From Haloparvum alkalitolerans (GTDB lineage Archaea > Halobacteriota > Halobacteria > Halobacteriales > Haloferacaceae): a stretch of DNA of 64,000 bases. Each line of letters begins with the position of its first letter. Position 1 is the first letter of the stretch. Positions 18,650 through 26,001 of the stretch are shown here, piece by piece. Location of the stretch: assembly GCF_050122995.1 (NCBI RefSeq), contig NZ_JBNLIA010000012.1, positions 62,001 to 126,000 of the forward strand, read 5' to 3'. The notes beneath the pieces were generated by a model. The model saw only the letters and a program-made list of their open reading frames with translations. It did no database searches and was not told the origin of the DNA. Position numbers and translations under genes: made by a program.

Positions 18650-19571
18650 GGACGACGAGGCGACTGCCGACCGCGGGAACGAGACGGACCGGGCGACCGG
18701 AGAGAACGCGCCCGCGGACGAGGTCCCGACCTCGGCGCCGGAGCGCGCCGCGGGCAAGGTGTACCTCGTCGGGTCGGGACCCGGCGACCCGGACCTGTTA
18801 ACGGTGAAGGCGCGGCGCCTGCTGGAGGAGGCGGACGTGGTGCTCCACGACAAGCTTCCCGGCCCGGAGATACTCGACCTGATCGACGAGGAGCGCCGCG
18901 AGGACGTGGGCAAGCGCGCGGGCGGCGAGTGGACGCCGCAGGAGTACACCAACCGCCGGCTGGTCGAGCTCGCGCGCGAGGGACGGACGGTCGTCCGGCT
19001 GAAGGGCGGCGACCCCTTCGTCTTCGGGCGCGGCGGCGAGGAGATGGAGCACCTCGCCGCGTCGGGCGTCCCCTTCGAGGTCGTCCCCGGCATCACCTCC
19101 GCGGTCGGCGGCCCCGGCACCGCGGGCATCCCGGTCACGCACCGCGACCACGCCTCCTCGGTCTCGTTCGTCACGGGCCACGAGGACCCCACGAAGGACG
19201 AATCCGCCGTCGAGTGGGACGCGCTGGCGGCGACCGGCGGCACGCTCGTCGTCCTGATGGGCGTCGGCAAGCTCCCGGACTACACCGCGGCGCTCCGGGA
19301 GGCGGGGATGGCCCCAGACACGCCGGTCGCGCTGGTCGAGCGCGCCACGTGGCCGGACATGCGCGTCGCGACCGGCACGCTCGCGGACATCGTGGACGTG
19401 CGCGACGAGGCGGGGATCGAACCCCCCGCGATCACCGTCATCGGCGAGGTGGCCGCGACCCGCGACCGCGTGGTCGACTTCCTGGAGAACGCGAACGCGG
19501 CGCCGGTCGATCCCGACGATCCTGACGACCCCGCCGCGGAGGCGGAGGCCGGGCACGGAGGAGGCGAATGA
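18642..19571 (+). CDS. cobA: Uroporphyrinogen-III C-methyltransferase (SUMT)
   Basis: A 309-residue SAM-dependent methylase that methylates uroporphyrinogen III at C2 and C7 to give precorrin-2, the branch to siroheme, cobalamin and archaeal heme. After a variable acidic N-terminus of about 38 residues come VYLVGSGPGDPDLLTVKA, VRLKGGDPFVFGRGGEE and VPGITSAVGGPGTAGIPVTHR, all canonical. It overlaps hemC by 8 bases and hemD by 4 (ATGA), so the three genes are an operon. In archaea heme is commonly made from siroheme by the Ahb route; those genes are not in the window. Confidence 0.96.
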   Translation: MSEDDEATADRGNETDRATGENAPADEVPTSAPERAAGKVYLVGSGPGDPDLLTVKARRLLEEADVVLHDKLPGPEILDLIDEERREDVGKRAGGEWTPQEYTNRRLVELAREGRTVVRLKGGDPFVFGRGGEEMEHLAASGVPFEVVPGITSAVGGPGTAGIPVTHRDHASSVSFVTGHEDPTKDESAVEWDALAATGGTLVVLMGVGKLPDYTAALREAGMAPDTPVALVERATWPDMRVATGTLADIVDVRDEAGIEPPAITVIGEVAATRDRVVDFLENANAAPVDPDDPDDPAAEAEAGHGGGE

Positions 19572-20317
19572 GTCGCGAGGTCCGCGTCGCCGTCTTCCGC
19601 CCGGACGACGAGCGCGTCGACGAGGCGGTCGACCTGCTCGACGCGCTCGGGGCGACCCCCGTCCCGGACCCCATGCTCGCGGTCGAGCCGACCGGCTCGT
19701 CTCCGCAGGAAGACGCCGAGTACGTCGTCCTGACCAGCAAGACCGGCGTCGAACTCGCCGCCGACGCGGGCTGGTCCCCCGGCGACGCGACGCTCGTCGC
19801 CATCGGCCCGGCGACCGCGGACGCGGCCCGCGAGGCGGGCTGGACTGTCGACCTCGTCCCCGAGACGTACTCCTCGGACGGGCTCGTGTCCCTCCTCGCC
19901 GACCGCGTCGACGGCGCGCTCGTCGAGGTGGCGCGCTCGGATCACGGGAGTCCGGTCCTGACTGACGGCCTGCGCGAGGCCGGCGCCGAGGTCCACGAGA
20001 CGGTCCTCTACCGGCTGGTCAGGCCCGAGGGCGCGGGCGAGTCGGCCGAGCTGGCCGCCGCCGGCGAGCTGGAGGCGGCGGCGTTCACCTCCTCGCTCAC
20101 GGTCGAGCACTTCCTCGACGCGGCGGCCGAGCGCGGCGTCCGCGAGGCGGCCGTCGCCGGCCTGAACGACGCCGTCGTCGGCACCATCGGCCACCCAACC
20201 CGGGAGACGGCCGAGAACCACGGCATCGAGGTGGACGTGGTGCCCGACGACGCCACTTTCGAGGCGCTCGCGACCGCGGTCGTCGAGCGCGCGGCGCCCG
20301 CACACCGCGGTCGATAA
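19568..20317 (+). CDS. hemD: Uroporphyrinogen-III synthase HemD
   Basis: A 249-residue enzyme that cyclises hydroxymethylbilane with inversion of ring D. Sequence conservation in this family is low, but the two-lobe pattern is visible (YVVLTSKTGVEL in lobe one, AAAFTSSLTVEHF and GTIGHPTRETAENHGIEVD in lobe two), and position decides the call: it starts inside the end of cobA (ATGA overlap) and closes the hemC-cobA-hemD operon. Confidence 0.93.
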   Translation: MSREVRVAVFRPDDERVDEAVDLLDALGATPVPDPMLAVEPTGSSPQEDAEYVVLTSKTGVELAADAGWSPGDATLVAIGPATADAAREAGWTVDLVPETYSSDGLVSLLADRVDGALVEVARSDHGSPVLTDGLREAGAEVHETVLYRLVRPEGAGESAELAAAGELEAAAFTSSLTVEHFLDAAAERGVREAAVAGLNDAVVGTIGHPTRETAENHGIEVDVVPDDATFEALATAVVERAAPAHRGR

Positions 20318-20356
20318 GGGGGCCGCGGCGGGCGGTCGGCACGGTCCCGGATGCAG

Positions 20357-20421
20357 TTTCTGTGGTCGGTTTCTGTGGCCGATTTCTGTGGTCGGTTTCT
20401 GTAGCCGATTTCTGTAGCCGG
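20357..20421 (+). repeat. Five 13-nt tandem repeats (TTTCTGTGGTCGG type)
   Basis: Five exact-length units in a row: TTTCTGTGGTCGG, TTTCTGTGGCCGA, TTTCTGTGGTCGG, TTTCTGTAGCCGA, TTTCTGTAGCCGG. The array lies 40 nt after the hemD stop, so T-rich repeats may help end hemD transcription. There are no spacers, so it is not a CRISPR. Confidence 0.9.
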
Positions 20422-20499
20422 GTTCCGGAAGCGGCCGCTTCCGACCGCCGCCGGCTGCAACCGGCTCGACCGACGGATCCAACCGCGGTCGTCCTTCTA

Positions 20500-20528
20500 A
20501 ACAACTGTAGTTGTTCTACTACAACTAC
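20500..20528. promoter_or_regulatory. Double inverted repeat, candidate operator of nrdAB
   Basis: Two overlapping dyads. AACAACT-GT-AGTTGTT at 20500-20515 has perfect 7-nt arms; GTAGTTGT (20507-20514) pairs with ACAACTAC (20521-20528) across six bases. The element ends about 10 nt before the TATA-like box, where a bound protein would block or recruit TFB/TBP. A dedicated ribonucleotide reductase regulator is plausible; it does not match the bacterial NrdR-box consensus as I know it. Confidence 0.5.
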
Positions 20529-20537
20529 GTTGGCAAT

Positions 20538-20546
20538 CTTTATGCG
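20538..20546 (+). promoter_or_regulatory. TATA-like box of nrdA
   Basis: CTTTATGCG just downstream of the dyad. Transcription would start near 20567, leaving a GC-rich leader of about 140 nt before the ATG at 20708, long for this genome. Confidence 0.5.
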
Positions 20547-20707
20547 CGTGGCTCCGGAGAGTGTTCGGTACGGTTCGCTCCGGACCGGCGCGTCGACCGC
20601 GCCGCCGCCGACCAGCGGCGCCCCCGGCGCCGTCCAACGTTTCCGAGGAGTGGCGACGCCGTCGCTCGCGAGCGGCGGCGCCGGTCCGGAGGGACCATCC
20701 CCCGAGA

Positions 20708-23305
20708 ATGAGCACGACGACACCCGACCACGCCGCGCGCGACCTGCTGGAGCGGGCGCGCGACGGCCACGAGGACGTACTGGACGACGAGACGCTGGAC
20801 CGACTGGTCTCGGAGATCGAGCGGAACCTCTACGCGGGCGCGGACCGTTCGGAGGTCGCGGACGCGACCGTCGCCACGCTGACCGCGCGGATCGAACGCG
20901 ACCCCGCCTACGACGCGATGGCGGCCCGCGTGGCGCGGCACGACTACGCGCGCCGGGTGACCGGCGAGGAGCCGCCCGCGGACGCCGACGCGTTCGCGGA
21001 GACGTACCGCGAGTCCTTCCGCGAGGCCATCGAGCACGGGTTGGACGCGGACCTGCTGGACGAGCGCATGGGTGCGTACGACCTCGACCGGCTGGCGGAC
21101 GCGCTCGTGCCCGCGCGCGACGAGCTGTTCGACTACACCGCGGTCGACACGCTGGAGGAGCGCTACTACCTCCGGGAGGCGGACGGCGAGCCGTTCGAGC
21201 TCCCGCAGGTCTTCTGGATGCGGGTCGCGATGGGCGTCGCGCTCCGCGAGGACGAGGCGGAGCGGGCGGCGCGCGCCGAGGAGTTCTACGAGGTGCTGTC
21301 GACGCTCCGGTTCGTCCACTCGACGCCGACGCTGTTCCACGCCGGAACGACCCACCCGCAGCTCTCCTCCTGTTACCTCACCACGGTGCCGGACGACCTG
21401 GAGGGGATCTTCGACGCGTACAAGGAGCACGCGAAGCTCTCGAAGTGGTCCGGCGGGCTCGGCAACGACTGGACCCCCCTGCGCGCGGACGGCGCGCTCA
21501 TCGAGTCGACGGGCGTCGAGGCGACCGGCACCGTCCCGTTCCTGAAGATCTCGAACGACGTGACCGGCGCGATCAACCGCTCCGGGAAGCGGCGCGGGGC
21601 CGCGGCCGCCTACCTCGAGGCGTGGCACCTCGACTTCCTGGCGTTCATCGACCTCCGGCGCAACACCGGCGACGAGCGCCGCCGCACCCACGACATGAAC
21701 ACCGCCGCGTGGGTCCCGGACCTGTTCATGCAGCGCGTCCGGAACGACGAGGAGTGGACGCTGTTCTCGCCGGACGAGGTGCCCGACCTCCACGGCACCT
21801 ACGGCGCCGAGTTCGCGGAGCTGTACGAGGCGTACGAGGAGCGGGCCGCGAACGGGGAGCTTCGCCAGTACGAAACGGTCGACGCCGCGGAGCTGTGGCG
21901 CGAGACGCTCACTAGACTGTTCGAGACGGGTCACCCGTGGATCACGTTCAAAGACCCCTGCAACGTCCGGTCGCCGCAGGACCACGTCGGCGTCGTCAAC
22001 TCCTCGAACCTCTGTACGGAGATCACGCTCAACACGAGCGACGAGGAGACGGCGGTCTGTAACCTCGGCTCCGTCAACCTCGCGCGCCACATGACGTTCC
22101 GCGGGGACGCCGCGGCCCACCCCGCGCCGAACGCGGTGGCGGGCGCGGCCGCGGGCGGCGCGGAGGGGGCGAGCGAAACGGGCGCCGGTCCCGCGTTCGG
22201 CGCGGACGGCGCGGCCGCGGAACTCGACGAAGAGCTGTTCGCCGACACCGTCGAGACGGCGATGCGGATGCTCGACAACGTCGTCGACCTCAACTTCTAC
22301 CCGACCGAGAACGCGGAGCGCTCCAACATGCGCCATCGGCCCGTCGGCCTCGGAATGATGGGGTTCCACGAGGCGCTCCAGCTCGCGCGGGTCCCGATGA
22401 ACTCGGAGCGGGCGCTCTCGTTCGCGGACCGGGCGGGGGAACTGCTCGGCTACCACGCCATCGACAACTCCGCGAAGCTGGCGGGCGAGCGCGGCGCCTA
22501 CGAGACGTTCGAGGGGTCGAAGTGGGACCGCGACCTGCTCCCGCAGGACACCCTCGACCTCCTCGCCGAGGAGCGCGACGAGGCGATCCCGGTCCCCCGC
22601 GAGGAGTCGCTCGACTGGGACGCGGTCCGCGAGCGGGTCGCCGAGCACGGCATGCGTAACTCCAACACGACGGCGGTGGCGCCGACCGCGACCATCTCCA
22701 CCATCGCGGGGACGACGCCTTCCATCGAGCCGGCCTACTCCAACCTCTACGTCAAGTCGAACATGACCGGCGACTTCACGGTCGTCAACGAGCGGCTGGT
22801 CGCGGACCTCAAAGCCGAGGGGCAGTGGGGATCGGAGGCGCTCGACCGCCTGAAGTACCACGACGGCGCCGTGGGCGAGCTGGACCTCCCCGGCGACCTC
22901 TCGGAGCTGTACCGGGGGGCCTTCGAGATCGACCCGCGCCACCAGCTCCGGCTCACCGCGCGCCGCGGGGTCTGGATCGACCAGAGCCAGTCGCACAACG
23001 TCTTCTTCCCGTCGACGGACGGCTCGCTGCTCGCGGACGTCTACGAGACCGCCTGGGAGCTCGGGCTGAAGACGACCTACTACCTGCGGACGCTCGGCGC
23101 CTCCAGCATCGAGAAGTCGACGCTCGACATGGCCGAGTACGACGACACGCAGTCGCGGGACGGCCGCGGGGCCGCCGGAGGACGGACCGAGGAGTCGGGC
23201 GCGGCCGCGGACGGCGGACCCGAGACGGACGGCGAGACCGCGGCCGACGGCGACGCCTGCGACCTCCCGACCGTCGAGGACCCGACCTGCGAGTCCTGCC
23301 AGTAG
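20708..23305 (+). CDS. nrdA: Class I ribonucleoside-diphosphate reductase, alpha subunit NrdA
   Basis: An 865-residue catalytic subunit reducing NDPs to dNDPs. The redox pair is C222 (LSSCYLTT) and C451 (VCNLGSVN), the thiyl cysteine is C436 (SSNLCTEI), and the C-terminal shuttle pair is C861/C864 in PTCESCQ, preceded by a variable Gly/Ala/Asp tail. PTATIS and GTTPSIEPAYSN form the barrel loops. The N-terminus lacks the VxKRDG start of an ATP-cone, so the overall activity switch may be absent. An Ala/Gly-rich insert lies at about 465-500. nrdB follows 36 nt downstream. Confidence 0.96.
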   Translation: MSTTTPDHAARDLLERARDGHEDVLDDETLDRLVSEIERNLYAGADRSEVADATVATLTARIERDPAYDAMAARVARHDYARRVTGEEPPADADAFAETYRESFREAIEHGLDADLLDERMGAYDLDRLADALVPARDELFDYTAVDTLEERYYLREADGEPFELPQVFWMRVAMGVALREDEAERAARAEEFYEVLSTLRFVHSTPTLFHAGTTHPQLSSCYLTTVPDDLEGIFDAYKEHAKLSKWSGGLGNDWTPLRADGALIESTGVEATGTVPFLKISNDVTGAINRSGKRRGAAAAYLEAWHLDFLAFIDLRRNTGDERRRTHDMNTAAWVPDLFMQRVRNDEEWTLFSPDEVPDLHGTYGAEFAELYEAYEERAANGELRQYETVDAAELWRETLTRLFETGHPWITFKDPCNVRSPQDHVGVVNSSNLCTEITLNTSDEETAVCNLGSVNLARHMTFRGDAAAHPAPNAVAGAAAGGAEGASETGAGPAFGADGAAAELDEELFADTVETAMRMLDNVVDLNFYPTENAERSNMRHRPVGLGMMGFHEALQLARVPMNSERALSFADRAGELLGYHAIDNSAKLAGERGAYETFEGSKWDRDLLPQDTLDLLAEERDEAIPVPREESLDWDAVRERVAEHGMRNSNTTAVAPTATISTIAGTTPSIEPAYSNLYVKSNMTGDFTVVNERLVADLKAEGQWGSEALDRLKYHDGAVGELDLPGDLSELYRGAFEIDPRHQLRLTARRGVWIDQSQSHNVFFPSTDGSLLADVYETAWELGLKTTYYLRTLGASSIEKSTLDMAEYDDTQSRDGRGAAGGRTEESGAAADGGPETDGETAADGDACDLPTVEDPTCESCQ

Positions 23306-23341
23306 CGCCGCCCGCAACCGTTCGATCACGAGTCACCCACC

Positions 23342-24334
23342 ATGCCAATCATCAACGACGACGCGCAACACGACCCGAACAAGATCCTGCCCATCGACTA
23401 CGACTGGGCGCGAGAGTACTACGAGAACGGCGTCAACAACAACTGGGTGCCCGAGGAGATCCCGATGGCCGACGACGTGCGCCAGTGGGAGAACGACGAG
23501 CTCACCGACGCCGAGCGCCAGCTCGTCGAGTGGAACCTCGGGTTCTTCTCGACCGCGGAGTCGCTCACCGCCAACAACCTCGTGCTCGCGGTGTACGACT
23601 ACGTCACCGCGCCCGAGTGCCGCCAGTACCTGCTCAGGCAGGCCTACGAGGAGGCGATCCACACGGACACGTTCATCTACTGCTGTGACTCGCTGGGCTT
23701 CGACCCCGACTACCTCTACGGGATGTACGACCGCATCCCCGCCATCGAGGCGAAAGACGAGTTCGTCGTGGACCTCACGCGGGCCATCGACCGGCCCGAC
23801 TTCACCATCGAGACCGACGCCGACGTGCGCGCGTTCCTCCGCGACCTCGTCGGGTTCTACGTCATCATGGAGGGGATCTTCTTCTACGCCGGCTTCGCGA
23901 TGATGCTCGCGCTGAAGCGGCGCGGGAAGATGGTCGGCGTCGGCGAGCAGTTCGAGTACATCATGCGCGACGAGTCGCTCCACCTCAACTTCGGGGTCGA
24001 CCTGATCAACACGATCCGCGAGGAGAACCCCGGCGTCTGGACGGACGCGTTCGAGGCCGAGATCGCCGACCTGATCGAGGAGGCGGTCGCGCTGGAGTCC
24101 ACCTACGCCGAGGAGGCGTGTCCCCCGGACCTGATGGGGATGTCCGCCGAGGGGTTCGTGGAGTACGTCGAGTACATCGCGGACCGTCGGCTCACGCAAC
24201 TCGGGATGGCCGAGCAGTTCGGGACGGAGAACCCGTTCCCGTGGATGTCCGAGGCGACCGACCTCGCCCGCGAGGCCAACTTCTTCGAGCGGCAGGTGAC
24301 CGAGTACCAGTCCGGCGGCTCGCTCGACTGGTAG
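23342..24334 (+). CDS. nrdB: Ribonucleotide reductase small subunit NrdB, class Ic residue pattern
   Basis: A 330-residue ferritin-like subunit that supplies the radical or oxidising equivalent to NrdA. Dimetal ligands read directly: E73 (AESLTANN), E104 and H107 (EEAIH), E177 (VIMEGIF), E211 and H214 (RDESLH). In standard class Ia/b proteins the first ligand is usually Asp and a radical Tyr stands seven residues after the second Glu. Here the first ligand is Glu and that position is Phe111. Both changes define class Ic enzymes such as the Chlamydia R2, which use a Mn(IV)/Fe(III) cofactor instead of a tyrosyl radical. It is an operon with nrdA. Confidence 0.95.
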   Translation: MPIINDDAQHDPNKILPIDYDWAREYYENGVNNNWVPEEIPMADDVRQWENDELTDAERQLVEWNLGFFSTAESLTANNLVLAVYDYVTAPECRQYLLRQAYEEAIHTDTFIYCCDSLGFDPDYLYGMYDRIPAIEAKDEFVVDLTRAIDRPDFTIETDADVRAFLRDLVGFYVIMEGIFFYAGFAMMLALKRRGKMVGVGEQFEYIMRDESLHLNFGVDLINTIREENPGVWTDAFEAEIADLIEEAVALESTYAEEACPPDLMGMSAEGFVEYVEYIADRRLTQLGMAEQFGTENPFPWMSEATDLAREANFFERQVTEYQSGGSLDW

Positions 24335-24346
24335 GCCGCGAGCGGG

Positions 24347-25561
24347 CTACCCCTCGCGCTCGAACGCCGCGTCCGGGTCGTCCGCGACCGCGGGCTCCCC
24401 CTCCACGCCGGCCTTCTCGCCGGTCGTGAGGTCGTCGTCCGCCTGCGAGACCAGGTCCTCGAGCGCCGCGTCCACGTCGTCGAGCCCGAGCAGTTCGCGG
24501 GTCTCCGCGTCGAACTCGCGGCTCTCCATCCCGGACCCGTCCCCGCCCACGTCCGACCCGGAGAGGTGTTTCCCGTACCGGCCGACCAGGCTCGTCAGCT
24601 CCTGCGGGAGGACGAAGGTGGTAGACTCACCCTGGCCGATGGCCTCGAGCGTCTCCATGCCGCGCTCGATCACCGCGCGCTCGCCCATCGACTCCGCGGA
24701 CTTCGCCCGGAGGACCGTCGCGATGGCGTCCCCCTGCGCCTCCAGCACCGAGGCCTGCTTTTCCCCCTGCGCTTCGAGGATGGCGGCCGCCTTTTCGCCT
24801 TCCGCAGACTCGACCGCGGAGCGCCGCTCGCCCTGCGCCTCGAGGATCATCGCCCGGCGGCGACGCTCCGCCGAGGACTGCTGTTCCATCGCGCGCTGGA
24901 CGTCCCTGGAGGGGTTCACCTCGCGGACCTCCACCGCCTCGACGCGGATCCCCCACTCGTCGGTGGGTTCGTCCAACTCCTCGTGGATCCGGTCGTTGAT
25001 CAGTTCGCGGCGCGCGAGCGTGTCGTCCAACTCCATGTCACCGAGCGCCGCCCGGAGGGTGGTCTGTGCGAGGTTGGAGACGGCGGTCTCGTAGTCGTCG
25101 ACCTCCAGGAACGCCCGCTTGGCGTCCATCACGCGGACGTAGACGACCGCGTCGGCGGTCACCGGGGAGTTGTCGCGGGTGATCGCCTCCTGGCGGGGCA
25201 CGTCCAGCGTCTGCGTCCGCACGTCGAAGGGGTACGTTCGCGAGACGAACGGCGGAATCAGGTGGACGCCCGGCTCCAGCAGGCGGCGGTACTCGCCGAA
25301 GACGGTCAGCGCCTCGCGCTCGTACGCCTCGACGATCTCGACGGCGCTGACGACGGTCAGGGCGGCCAGGAGCAGCGCGAGGACGCCGACACCGAGCAGG
25401 AGGTCCTGGCTCAGCGCGACGACCGCGACCGCGAGCGCGGCCGCGACCGCGACGACGCGTTTGGCGGCGTCCGGGACCCCGCCGCTCACGCTCGGGTCGG
25501 CACTGGTGAGGCTCGCGGACGCGCGTCCGAGGCCGCGCGCCGCGCGACGGAGGAGGCTCAT
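24347..25561 (-). CDS. SPFH/stomatin-like (band 7) membrane protein
   Basis: A 404-residue protein: two hydrophobic stretches near the N-terminus (about 35-75) form a membrane hairpin, then an SPFH domain (about 85-260, with VRTQTLDVPRQEAITRDN) and an Ala/Glu coiled coil (about 225-310) with repeated EAQGE units, ending in a acidic tail. Stomatin-type proteins form oligomeric membrane scaffolds, often beside an NfeD partner; none is adjacent here. The open frame continues upstream, but the ATG at 25561 gives the expected N-terminus. It faces nrdB tail to tail. Confidence 0.92.
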   Translation of the reverse strand: MSLLRRAARGLGRASASLTSADPSVSGGVPDAAKRVVAVAAALAVAVVALSQDLLLGVGVLALLLAALTVVSAVEIVEAYEREALTVFGEYRRLLEPGVHLIPPFVSRTYPFDVRTQTLDVPRQEAITRDNSPVTADAVVYVRVMDAKRAFLEVDDYETAVSNLAQTTLRAALGDMELDDTLARRELINDRIHEELDEPTDEWGIRVEAVEVREVNPSRDVQRAMEQQSSAERRRRAMILEAQGERRSAVESAEGEKAAAILEAQGEKQASVLEAQGDAIATVLRAKSAESMGERAVIERGMETLEAIGQGESTTFVLPQELTSLVGRYGKHLSGSDVGGDGSGMESREFDAETRELLGLDDVDAALEDLVSQADDDLTTGEKAGVEGEPAVADDPDAAFEREG

Positions 25562-25680
25562 ACCCCACGTTAGGGCTCCGCATGGTAAACGTTCGCGTCG
25601 ATTCGGCTCCAGCGGGGCCGAGCCACCGCCGCCGGCACCGCGACGGCACGCCTTATGGGGTCGCGGTCCCAACCGCGGCC

Positions 25681-25932
25681 ATGGCGAGCGAGCCCTGCGA
25701 GGTCTGCGGCACGAAGGTGCGGATCGCCGGCGGCATCGGCGACCTGTGGAACTTCGCGTTCGAGTCGACGCAGGGCATGACGCTGGAACTTGCGGACGGG
25801 TCGGAGTTCTTCCTCTGTTTCGACTGCATGGAGCGGCTACCGGACGACCGCGAGCCGACCGCCGAGGACGTGGAGCGGCTACAGGAGCTCGCGGAGGCGG
25901 ACGACTTGCCGGAGCCGGACGGGGCGGAGTGA
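25681..25932 (+). CDS. Small zinc-finger-like haloarchaeal protein (possibly DUF7561)
   Basis: An 83-residue acidic protein with two CxxC pairs (CEVCGTK at 6-12 and LCFDCME at about 52), the pattern of haloarchaeal one-domain zinc proteins. A CCTTATGGG box lies about 28 nt before the ATG at 25681. Function unknown; DUF number from memory. Confidence 0.75.
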   Translation: MASEPCEVCGTKVRIAGGIGDLWNFAFESTQGMTLELADGSEFFLCFDCMERLPDDREPTAEDVERLQELAEADDLPEPDGAE

Positions 25933-26001
25933 CCGCACCGAGCCGGGGCGCCGGCCACCGGCATCCGTGAGCTTTTGTCCGATGGCGCGCCACCTCACGG
26001 C

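Larger units (their letters stand above)
20318..20707. other. Spacer and regulatory region between hemD and nrdA
   Basis: A 390-nt stretch without a gene. It contains the five-unit 13-nt array (20357-20421), a double dyad (20500-20528), a TATA-like box (about 20538) and a GC-rich leader of about 140 nt before the nrdA ATG. Confidence 0.6.

Noticed and set aside
20357..20421. Possible CRISPR array (five 13-nt units), and likewise the 16-nt array at 34121-34216
   Set aside because: The units touch with no spacers and are far too short; no cas genes are present.
20567..20707. A cobalamin riboswitch in the nrdA leader
   Set aside because: The enzyme is class I (NrdA plus NrdB), not B12-dependent, and no B12-box-like sequence is visible.
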